Shown: positions 1-5,600 of the stretch, one piece after another
How positions within the stretch are numbered: the stretch's first letter is position 1
Layout of the letters: every line of letters starts with the position of its first letter
Assembly (NCBI GenBank): GCA_947627395.1
Contig: CANQVW010000096.1
Coordinates: forward strand, 1 to 6,152
Direction of reading: 5' to 3'
Source of the DNA: an uncultured Bacilli bacterium
GTDB taxonomy: Bacteria; Bacillota_I; Bacilli_A; ML615J-28; CAG-698
DNA: 6,152 bases
Position numbers and translations under genes: made by a program
The notes under the pieces: model-generated
Database searches by the model: none
Seen by the model: the letters and a program-made list of their open reading frames with translations, nothing else
Told to the model about the DNA's origin: nothing

Positions 1-66
1 GCCAAGCGGTAAGGCAAAGGACTTTGACTCCTTGACTCGAAAGTTCGAATCTTTCTGGCCCTGCCA
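1..66 (+). tRNA. tRNA-Gln (anticodon UUG), 5' end cut by window edge
   Basis: The D-arm (stem GCC/GGC at 1-3 and 13-15), anticodon arm (AAGGA 17-21 pairing TCCTT 29-33), T-arm (GAAAG 39-43 pairing CTTTC 51-55 around TTCGAAT), acceptor 3' strand 56-62, discriminator G63 and encoded CCA 64-66 are all visible. The loop CTTTGAC (22-28) puts the anticodon TTG at 24-26, which reads CAA/CAG as glutamine. About nine bases (5' acceptor strand and the two linker bases) lie outside the window. A terminator follows, so this is probably the last gene of its tRNA transcript. Confidence 0.96.
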
Positions 67-82
67 TTATGATATAGATGAT

Positions 83-116
83 TCTGATACCATTGTTATG
101 ATATCAGATTTTTTAT
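83..116 (+). terminator. Intrinsic terminator after tRNA-Gln
   Basis: TCTGATA (83-89) pairs perfectly with TATCAGA (102-108) around a 12-base loop and is followed directly by six T residues and a further AT-rich tail. It lies 17 bases after the tRNA CCA end, as expected for the end of the tRNA transcript. Confidence 0.75.
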
Positions 117-162
117 TTTATGATAAAAATAGATGGCCTTTTTATCTTTCTTTGAAAAAGAA

Positions 163-191
163 TTGTAAAAGTGAATGGTTTGTTGTATAAT
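163..191 (+). promoter_or_regulatory. Sigma-A-type promoter for the GNAT-GDPD operon
   Basis: TTGTAA (163-168, four of six consensus bases) and a perfect TATAAT (186-191) are separated by exactly 17 bases. Transcription would start near 198, just before the ribosome binding site GGAGG at 204-208. This placement rules out translation from the upstream GTG at 171, which lies between the -35 and -10 boxes. Confidence 0.8.
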
Positions 192-215
192 AAAAGTATC
201 AATGGAGGTATTATT

Positions 216-1199
216 ATGGAGTATATGATTTATCAACCTGAGGATCAAAAAGAAATTTATGATTTATTTTGTGACTTTCAAAAAGAAGAAAATTTTTATA
301 TGGATTTAACTTTTGAACAATTTCAAAACAAATTGTTCCATCATCCAGAATTTCAAGAAGCAGGGTCTTTTTGTGCCAGAAAAAATGGAGAATTAGTTGG
401 ATTTGCTAGTGCTCTAGTTCGTAAAGCAGAAGATACAAATCCAAACGCATCAGGATATATTCATACATTTATCGTGAAAAAAGAAGAAAGAAGACAGGGA
501 ATCGGAAGTAAATTACTTTCTTTATGTGAACAATTCATTTTAGAACATGGAAGAAAATCTTCAAGGCTTGTTTTTTTAGGACAAATTAATTGGCCTTGGT
601 ATATTCCGCATGCTGATAAACATTTTCATCCAGGAGCACCCGCTGTAAGAATTAATTCAGAAATGTATATCTTCTTATATCATCATGGATATTTTGTCAA
701 TAGCATCCATGAAGGATTCCACTTACCATTATCACAATATGAGCTACCTGAAAGTGTTACGAAAAAAATGAAAGAAAATGAAGCAAAAGGATTAAAAATT
801 GAACTTTATGATCCTAACAAACATTATGGTATAGAAGAGTTTTGTGATAAAATCAATAATCCAGGATTTGCTGCTTCCATTCGTGGTAACTTAAAAAGAC
901 CTGAGCCAAAACCATTCTTAGTTGCTAGTGACCATGGTAAAGTTGTCGGATGGACGGGTGCTATCTATACAGAGTCAACCGGAAGAGGTCATTTAGATGG
1001 TATTTGTGTTGATCCTGATGTAAGAGGTGGAGGTCTTGGAAAAGGATTATTCTGCACCTTGTGTTATGAATCAAAAAAGAATCATGCAACCTATATGACT
1101 TTCTTTACTGGATTAGATAATCCTGCCCGTTATATTTATTTACATGCTGGATTCCAGATTGCTCAATCTTTCGCTGATATGAAAAAGAATTTGGAGTAA
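216..1199 (+). CDS. Tandem-domain GNAT-family N-acetyltransferase
   Basis: The protein has 327 residues, counted from the ATG at 216. GGAGG lies 7 bases upstream, and an in-frame GTG at 171 is inside the promoter. Two GNAT folds are visible in tandem. The N-terminal domain carries the acetyl-CoA pyrophosphate loop RRQGIG (92-97) after a beta-strand ending HTFIV. The C-terminal domain has DGICVDPDVRGGGLGKG (261-277) and the typical NPARYIYLHAGF ending (302-313). Between them is an aromatic, His-rich stretch (NWPWYIPHADKHFHPG, 125-140) that probably helps form the acceptor pocket. GNAT enzymes move an acetyl group from acetyl-CoA to an amine, and the acceptor cannot be read from sequence. No signal peptide or membrane segment is seen, so it should be cytoplasmic. 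It is first in an operon with the phosphodiesterase gene, whose ribosome binding site overlaps its last codons. The fold is secure; the substrate is unknown. Confidence 0.92.
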   Translation: MEYMIYQPEDQKEIYDLFCDFQKEENFYMDLTFEQFQNKLFHHPEFQEAGSFCARKNGELVGFASALVRKAEDTNPNASGYIHTFIVKKEERRQGIGSKLLSLCEQFILEHGRKSSRLVFLGQINWPWYIPHADKHFHPGAPAVRINSEMYIFLYHHGYFVNSIHEGFHLPLSQYELPESVTKKMKENEAKGLKIELYDPNKHYGIEEFCDKINNPGFAASIRGNLKRPEPKPFLVASDHGKVVGWTGAIYTESTGRGHLDGICVDPDVRGGGLGKGLFCTLCYESKKNHATYMTFFTGLDNPARYIYLHAGFQIAQSFADMKKNLE

Positions 1200-1204
1200 A
1201 AAGT

Positions 1205-1933
1205 ATGGAAAGAAAAGATACTATTAAAATACAAAAGTACAATACAAAAATGATTGCCCATCGAGGTTTATCAGGCTTAGAAAGAGAAAATACTATGGCA
1301 GCATTTATTGCTGGTGGTAATCGTACTTATTATGGAATGGAATGTGATATTCATCCCACAACAGATCATCGTTATGTCATTATTCACGATGACACCACAA
1401 AACGTGTGGCAACGAACGAAATTGCTGTTGCAAACTTTAGTTATGAAGAGTTAAAAAGTATATCTTTAGTCGATGCTTTTGATTTAGAAGAAAAGCCTTA
1501 TCTTAAAATTCCTCTTTTCGAAGATTATTTAAAGGTTTGTATTAAATATGGTAAAGTAGCTGTCATTGAATATAAAATAGAGTATTCCAAAGAACAATTA
1601 TTCGAAGTTGTTGAAATGGTGAAAAGCTTTGGGTATTTAGATCATACTGTTTTTATTTCTTTTTTCTTGAATGATTTAATTCCAGTTCGCGAAAAATATC
1701 CAGAAGTAAAGCTTCAATATCTAAGAAGTGAATATAATCAAGATATTTTAAATACTTGTATTACTTATCGATTAGGATTAGATGTTCATTGGGGTTCAGT
1801 AACAGAAGAAATGATTCAAGAATTCCATCGTCAAGGATTAGAAGTCAATGCATGGACAGTGGATAAACCAGAAATTGGCGAAAAACTTGCTTCTTGGGGA
1901 ATTGATTATATTACAACAGATATATTAGAATAA
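1205..1933 (+). CDS. Glycerophosphodiester phosphodiesterase (GDPD family, cytoplasmic)
   Basis: The protein has 242 residues, the usual length for single-domain UgpQ-type GDPD enzymes. The family signature is complete: AHRG (18-21, catalytic His19), REN (27-29), MECDIH (45-50, metal ligands Glu46 and Asp48), the IIHDDT segment (59-64, catalytic His61), IEYK (121-124, metal ligand Glu122), and the C-terminal NAWTVD (215-220) and GIDYITTD (232-239). In this family the reaction is hydrolysis of glycerophosphodiesters to sn-glycerol 3-phosphate and an alcohol, using a divalent metal. There is no signal peptide, so it acts on internal substrates released from phospholipid or imported. The start ATG lies 5 bases after the stop of the GNAT gene. 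Its ribosome binding site GGAG (1193-1196) sits in the last codons of that gene, which suggests translational coupling. A strong terminator follows. Confidence 0.95.
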   Translation: MERKDTIKIQKYNTKMIAHRGLSGLERENTMAAFIAGGNRTYYGMECDIHPTTDHRYVIIHDDTTKRVATNEIAVANFSYEELKSISLVDAFDLEEKPYLKIPLFEDYLKVCIKYGKVAVIEYKIEYSKEQLFEVVEMVKSFGYLDHTVFISFFLNDLIPVREKYPEVKLQYLRSEYNQDILNTCITYRLGLDVHWGSVTEEMIQEFHRQGLEVNAWTVDKPEIGEKLASWGIDYITTDILE

Positions 1934-1936
1934 GAT

Positions 1937-1979
1937 AAAAGATAACAATGATTTTAATAAATGATTGTTATCTTTTTTT
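1937..1979 (+). terminator. Strong intrinsic terminator after the GDPD gene
   Basis: AAAAGATAACAAT (1937-1949) pairs perfectly with ATTGTTATCTTTT (1964-1976). The 14-base loop can form a further inner ATTT/AAAT stem (1951-1954 with 1959-1962). Seven T residues (1973-1979) follow the C at 1972. It closes the GNAT-GDPD operon 4 bases after the stop codon. Confidence 0.9.
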
Positions 1980-1991
1980 CTTCTTCCTTTT

Positions 1992-2024
1992 TTTACAATA
2001 TTCCCTTTTTCTTTTTTGTATACT
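1992..2024 (+). promoter_or_regulatory. Probable promoter of the Pta/Ptb-like gene
   Basis: TATACT (2019-2024) is a good -10 box, 27 bases before the ATG. The best -35 candidate is TTTACA (1992-1997), but the spacer is 21 bases, longer than the preferred 17. The intervening stretch is a nearly pure pyrimidine tract. A promoter is needed because a terminator lies just upstream; the exact -35 is uncertain. Confidence 0.5.
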
Positions 2025-2050
2025 AAAGTAAAAAGAAAGGAGAGAATTCC

Positions 2051-2827
2051 ATGGAAGAAAAAAATAAAATGATTTTTGTTGCCCCATATAGTTCGAATGT
2101 TTTTAAGGCCATTATGAATTTTGAGGTAACTAAAAAGATAGAATGTTACTTAATCGGAAATGAAAATCAAATCATCGAAGAAGCGAAAAAACAACACTTT
2201 CAAACATCAGTTCTTCAAATTAAACATTGTTTTAATGAAAAACAAATGAAAGATATTCTTCAAGAAGTAAAAGATAAATATAAAATTCAAGTGATGATAT
2301 TTGATTGTGTTTCACAAGCTTTTCAAAATCAGTGGATACAAGAGGAAAGTGAAATTTATATATTATTTCATCCAAAACAACAAAAATTATACTTTGTAAG
2401 TTATATGAATAAGCAAATGGAAAATCCTAAGAAAAGTATTTTACAAGAAACAAAAATCATGATGGAAGAATTACAAATTGATCCCATACATATTGGCTTA
2501 ATTTCTAAAGAAAAAACAACTTCCTTAGAACTTGAAAAAAAGATTGTTCAAAAAGCATTGAAACTAAAAAAAGTAGATATCATTCGTGTTGATGAAATTT
2601 TCCAATCTAAAGCAAATTTTTTGATATTTCATAACCAAGAAACTTGTTCATTATTTTTAGATTTAATTTCAATTTATTATCCTATTGAATATATTCATAT
2701 CAAAAAAGCATCAAATGAATATTTTCTTGATGCTTATGGAATGGAATTTAAAGAATTATTTTTTGCACTAAATTTATTAAATAAAATACTAGCGAATCAA
2801 TTCAAAATCAATTCCGAGGTCGGATAA
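2051..2827 (+). CDS. Divergent phosphate acetyl/butyryltransferase-like protein, probably not catalytic
   Basis: The 258-residue protein starts at the ATG at 2051, with AAAGGAG (2036-2042) 8 bases upstream. I do not recognise it as a named gene. Its layout follows the Pta/Ptb family (Pfam PTA_PTB). KKIECYLIGNENQIIEEAKK (28-47) looks like the family's N-terminal 'VGdekkI' segment. IHIGLIS (146-152) looks like the central 'kVAvLS' strand. KANFLIFHNQETCSLFLDLI (187-206) looks like 'aDillvPnieagN', and the end at 221-248 looks like the C-terminal SRAD/ala helix. The motifs that bind acyl-CoA and phosphate are not there: no SHV, no TDaamN, no GPlafD, and no SR pair near the C-terminus. It is also shorter than the roughly 300 residues of Ptb. 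A non-catalytic binding or regulatory role is inference. The protein is Lys/Ile/Phe-rich and probably soluble. Its last 13 codons (stop included) overlap murA on the other strand. Confidence 0.6.
   Translation: MEEKNKMIFVAPYSSNVFKAIMNFEVTKKIECYLIGNENQIIEEAKKQHFQTSVLQIKHCFNEKQMKDILQEVKDKYKIQVMIFDCVSQAFQNQWIQEESEIYILFHPKQQKLYFVSYMNKQMENPKKSILQETKIMMEELQIDPIHIGLISKEKTTSLELEKKIVQKALKLKKVDIIRVDEIFQSKANFLIFHNQETCSLFLDLISIYYPIEYIHIKKASNEYFLDAYGMEFKELFFALNLLNKILANQFKINSEVG
2702..2735 (-). terminator. Intrinsic terminator of murA, located inside the convergent gene
   Basis: Read on the minus strand, AAGCATCAA (2735-2727) pairs perfectly with TTGATGCTT (2714-2706) around a 12-base loop, and the T run continues to 2702. 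It starts 53 bases after the murA stop codon, inside the coding sequence of the convergent Pta/Ptb-like gene. The form is that of a normal intrinsic terminator; the position is unusual. Confidence 0.7.
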
Positions 2828-4030
2828 TTTTTTTTGTATGTTTTCATATCCTCGGAAAAGCATTTCAATATGATGGATTGTGGAAAAATCATGACAACAA
2901 GTTGCAGCCAAAACCAAAGCAGCAGAACAACGTAAATCATAGCTATATAATTCACTTGCATGAAGTGTTGTTGAACCATGAATATGTAACATATTTTGAT
3001 TTAAATAAAGATCTCCTCCCATAGCTTTTAAGGAAGAAATATGTGAAAAACGTTTTGTATAAATGGTTTCCTCAATATAGCTTGTTCCCTTGATTTGTGT
3101 TCCTAAAACAGAAATTTGTGGACCAAGGTCGGTTGGGAAATCAGGATATGTACCAATACGAATTTGAAAAGGAGATAAAGGTTTTGTTTTTTTCAAACTA
3201 ATCATACGATTCATGCAAGTAATTTCACAACCACATTGTCTTAATACATCTAAGATACTTTTTAAATGATTTGCATCAACATTTGTAAGGGTAATTCCCT
3301 CATGTAAAGCACCTAAAATTAAAAATGTTCCTGCTTCAATACGATCTGGAATAATGGTATATTCTGTTTTCTTTAATTTTTTTACACCTTCTATGTGTAA
3401 ACATTTTGTGCCAATGCCAGAAATTTTTGCCCCCATACTTGTTAAAAAATGACAAACATCTGTTACCTCAGGTTCTGTTGCTGCATTAGAAATAATGGTG
3501 GTTCCATTCAGGCGTACACTTGCTAAAAGAATATTGATGGTAGCCCCAACAGATGGAAAATCAAGTTCATGAGTTGTTGCAAATAGATTTCCTTCAATTT
3601 TTAAATATTTCTTCGTTTCTTTAACGGTTGCATTCATATTACGAAAAGCATCTAAATGATAATTAATAGGACGTTCACCTAAAGAACATCCTCCAGGATG
3701 AGGAATTTTTAGTTTTCCTATTTTTCCGAGTAATGCTCCCATAAAATAATAAGAGCCACGAAGATTTTTTACTTTCTCATTTTTGATTTTCCATTTTATT
3801 TTTTTAATGGGTTGAATAGTTAATGTATGATTTATGATCTTTACATGATATCCAATGGAATTCATAATTTCAAGAAGTACTTTAGTGTCTTCAATTTCTG
3901 GAATATTGTTTAAAACGACTTCTTCATCACATAATATGCTAGCACAAATCATAGGTAAGGCACTATTTTTAGATCCACTGATGGGAATAACACAATCATG
4001 ATAACTTTTTTCTCTTACTTTTGCTTTCAT
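2789..4030 (-). CDS. murA: UDP-N-acetylglucosamine 1-carboxyvinyltransferase (MurA), divergent
   Basis: MurA transfers enolpyruvate from PEP to UDP-GlcNAc, the first committed step of peptidoglycan synthesis in the cytoplasm. From the ATG at 4030 the protein has 413 residues, near the usual 417-430. The start is set by GAGG at 4040-4037 and by the MurA-like start KAKVREKSY..ISGSKN. An in-frame ATG at 4042 contains that binding site, and the one at 4090 has no clear site. Key residues, in E. coli numbering, are present: Lys22 (here 21) and Asn23 (here 22), Arg91, the loop Cys115 in HPGGCSLGERP (111-121), Arg120, Asp305 (301, in YPDFPTD), Arg371 (367) and Arg397 (393). With Cys retained, fosfomycin sensitivity would be expected. 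Divergent features are LFRGYE for the usual IDRGYE and several extra cysteines. Low-GC Gram-positives often carry two MurA paralogs; which one this is cannot be told. The 3' end overlaps the convergent gene by 39 bp. Confidence 0.94.
   Translation of the reverse strand: MKAKVREKSYHDCVIPISGSKNSALPMICASILCDEEVVLNNIPEIEDTKVLLEIMNSIGYHVKIINHTLTIQPIKKIKWKIKNEKVKNLRGSYYFMGALLGKIGKLKIPHPGGCSLGERPINYHLDAFRNMNATVKETKKYLKIEGNLFATTHELDFPSVGATINILLASVRLNGTTIISNAATEPEVTDVCHFLTSMGAKISGIGTKCLHIEGVKKLKKTEYTIIPDRIEAGTFLILGALHEGITLTNVDANHLKSILDVLRQCGCEITCMNRMISLKKTKPLSPFQIRIGTYPDFPTDLGPQISVLGTQIKGTSYIEETIYTKRFSHISSLKAMGGDLYLNQNMLHIHGSTTLHASELYSYDLRCSAALVLAATCCHDFSTIHHIEMLFRGYENIQKKLSDLGIDFELIR
2810..2835 (+). 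terminator. Possible terminator of the Pta/Ptb-like gene, overlapping its stop codon
   Basis: AATTCCG (2810-2816) can pair with CGG (2821-2823) plus AATT (2826-2829) around the loop AGGT, with a two-base bulge, and a run of eight T residues covers 2828-2835. The hairpin spans the stop codon and lies within the last codons of murA on the opposite strand. The stem is short and bulged, so this is tentative. Confidence 0.45.
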
Positions 4031-4060
4031 AAAATACCTCATTACATTGTATTCATATGT

Positions 4061-4080
4061 TTCATGGAATATACTATGAA
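4061..4080. repeat. Imperfect 20-bp palindrome in the murA/lyase spacer
   Basis: The 20 bases match their own reverse complement at 16 positions, with TTCAT and ATGAA arms. On the minus strand it contains TATATT (4073-4068), a possible murA -10 box without a clear -35. It could be an operator, but no regulator is encoded nearby. Confidence 0.4.
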
Positions 4081-4099
4081 ATCGAACCAATCATATAAA

Positions 4100-4113
4100 A
4101 TGAAAATTTTCAT
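4100..4113. repeat. Perfect 14-bp palindrome ATGAAAATTTTCAT
   Basis: This perfect inverted repeat without a spacer lies in the middle of the divergent spacer, upstream of the plus-strand TTGACA box. It shares its ATGAA/TTCAT arms with the imperfect palindrome nearby. In such AT-rich DNA it may be chance, though a dimeric regulator site is possible. Confidence 0.4.
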
Positions 4114-4139
4114 AAATTCATAAAAATCACTTGGAAATA

Positions 4140-4167
4140 TTGACAATTTATGATAAGATAATATAGA
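4140..4167 (+). promoter_or_regulatory. Promoter of the aspartase-like gene
   Basis: A perfect TTGACA (4140-4145) is followed, 16 bases later, by TATAGA (4162-4167, four of six). Transcription would begin near 4174, leaving a very short leader with the ribosome binding site GGGAG (4176-4180) close to the 5' end. An overlapping alternative is TTGGAA (4131-4136) with TAAGAT (4154-4159) at 17 bases. The region is surely promoter-like, but the exact boxes need mapping. Confidence 0.6.
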
Positions 4168-4186
4168 TGAAGAAAGGGAGTTTAGA

Positions 4187-5557
4187 ATGAAAACAAGAAT
4201 TGAAAAAGATGAACTAGGAGAAAAAGAAATTCCTGGGGAAGCTTATTATGGAATTCAAACATTACGCTCAAAAGAAAACTTTGATATTGTACAAAAACCA
4301 ATTTCCAGACAATTAATTAAAGCATTGGCGATTATTAAAAAAGCTGCCGCAAATGCCAATTATGATGCTGGTTTATTAGATAAAAATGTTTGCAATGCCA
4401 TTTGCATGAGTTGTGATGAAATATTAAATGGAAGGTTACATGGACAATTCATTACCGATTTAATTCAAGGTGGAGCTGGAACAAGCATGAATATGAATGC
4501 GAATGAGGTTATTGCCAATCGTGCGAATGAAATGTTAGGAAGTCAAAAGGGATTGTATGATAAAGTACATCCGATTGACCATGTGAATTTATCTCAATCC
4601 ACCAATGATGTTTTGCCAACAGCTGGGAAAATCGCTGCCATTCATTTAACAAAAAAATTACTTGTAGAGATGAAAAAACTTTCCAATGCGTATCGCGATT
4701 TGGAAGAACAATATAAAGATGTGATTACCATTGGTAAAACACATTTACAGGATGGTGCTTTAATTACTTTTGGACAAATATTTAAGGCCCTTCGTTTTAG
4801 TGTTGAGCGAGATACTAAAAATATAGAATCAGCTATGGAAAGATTACTTGAAATTAATATGGGTGGTACTTTAGTGGGAACTGGGGAAAGTGCAAATCCA
4901 AAGTACGTGAAAAAGATTGTGAAATATATTGTGGAATTTTCTGGTGAAAATTTTTATCAATCTAAAAATTTAGTGGATTGTACTAGACACGTAGATAGTT
5001 TTTCTTGGCTATCGAAAGCCATTATGAATTTTGCTTTGAATGTTCATAAAAATGCCAATGATTTACGTTTAATGTCTTGTTGTTATAAAACCATTGTTTT
5101 ACCCGAAATACAATCTGGTTCAGCAATGAATCCGGGCAAAATTAATCCAGTTGTTCCAGAAATGTTGGTTCAAGTTGTTTATTATATGGAAGGAAATGAT
5201 TTAACAATTTCTCGTTCTGTTGCTGCAGGTGAAATGGAATTTAATGTGAATTTACCAATCATATTTGCATGTTTATTTGAAAACTTGAATTTCATTCGTC
5301 GTGCAATTTGTACCTTACGTGAAAAATGTTTAGAAGGATTAAAAGTTATTCCTTTGGAAAATCCTTTAGCATTAGATGGTGGTATTTTAACAGCTTTGCA
5401 ACCTAAATTAGGATATCAAGCTTGTAAAGATATTGTCCTTCTTTCTGCTCAAGAACATATCTCCATTCAACAAGTTTTATTACAACATGGATATATTACC
5501 AAGGAAGAATTAGATGAAATTGTGAATCAACAAATTATGATTGCAACAGGTAAATAA
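4187..5557 (+). CDS. Aspartase/fumarase-superfamily lyase, probably aspartate ammonia-lyase with an altered signature loop
   Basis: The protein has 456 residues (aspartases are about 470). The start is ATG 4187, with AAAGGGAG (4173-4180) upstream. Superfamily regions in order are YGIQTLRSKENF (21-32), QGGAGTSMNMNANEVIANRA (94-113), HVNLSQSTND (132-141), GKTHLQD (183-189) and the signature loop SGSAMNPGKINP (310-321). Relative to Bacillus aspartase AspB, the substrate and catalytic residues Thr101, Ser140, Thr141, Thr187, His188, Ser318, Lys324 and Asn326 correspond to 99, 138, 139, 185, 186, 312, 318 and 320. Aspartase makes fumarate and ammonia from L-aspartate. Oddities: the loop reads GSAMNPGK, not GSSIMPGK; the segment before it is about four residues short and lacks the usual GPR; GTGLN is GTGES; and QDAVP is QDGAL. 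Sister lyases in this superfamily act on other substrates, so the substrate is less sure than the fold. It is expressed alone, between a promoter and a terminator. Confidence 0.85.
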   Translation: MKTRIEKDELGEKEIPGEAYYGIQTLRSKENFDIVQKPISRQLIKALAIIKKAAANANYDAGLLDKNVCNAICMSCDEILNGRLHGQFITDLIQGGAGTSMNMNANEVIANRANEMLGSQKGLYDKVHPIDHVNLSQSTNDVLPTAGKIAAIHLTKKLLVEMKKLSNAYRDLEEQYKDVITIGKTHLQDGALITFGQIFKALRFSVERDTKNIESAMERLLEINMGGTLVGTGESANPKYVKKIVKYIVEFSGENFYQSKNLVDCTRHVDSFSWLSKAIMNFALNVHKNANDLRLMSCCYKTIVLPEIQSGSAMNPGKINPVVPEMLVQVVYYMEGNDLTISRSVAAGEMEFNVNLPIIFACLFENLNFIRRAICTLREKCLEGLKVIPLENPLALDGGILTALQPKLGYQACKDIVLLSAQEHISIQQVLLQHGYITKEELDEIVNQQIMIATGK

Positions 5558-5561
5558 AAAT

Positions 5562-5597
5562 AAAAAGCCATATTCGATTTTTCGAATATGACTTTTT
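5562..5597. terminator. Bidirectional intrinsic terminator between the lyase and DppA-like genes
   Basis: AAAAAG, one mismatch, then CATATTCGA (5569-5577) pairs with TCGAATATG (5582-5590), one mismatch, then CTTTTT, around a TTTT loop. The flanks give T runs on both strands: six T on the plus strand, and CTTTTTATTTTT on the minus strand. It serves the two convergent genes, 4 bases after the lyase stop and 3 bases from the stop of the minus-strand gene. Confidence 0.92.
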
Positions 5598-5600
5598 TGT

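Noticed and set aside
171..215. N-terminal extension of the GNAT protein from a GTG at 171
   Set aside because: It lies between the -35 and -10 boxes and would be upstream of the transcript start; the ATG at 216 has GGAGG at a proper distance.
1971..2017. Long pyrimidine tract as a special element
   Set aside because: It is explained by the T tail of the terminator followed by the T-rich spacer of the next promoter in AT-rich DNA.
2797..2979. Small minus-strand open frame of 60 codons
   Set aside because: It is inside murA in another frame and has no recognisable motif or binding site of its own.
4046..4051. TACAAT on the minus strand as the murA -10 box
   Set aside because: Transcription would begin at about 4039, inside the murA ribosome binding site, leaving no usable leader.
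4031..4090. Longer MurA starting at 4090 or 4042
   Set aside because: No MurA has that extension. The ATG at 4042 is part of the ribosome binding region for 4030, and the 4030 start places Lys21 and Cys115 where MurA has them.
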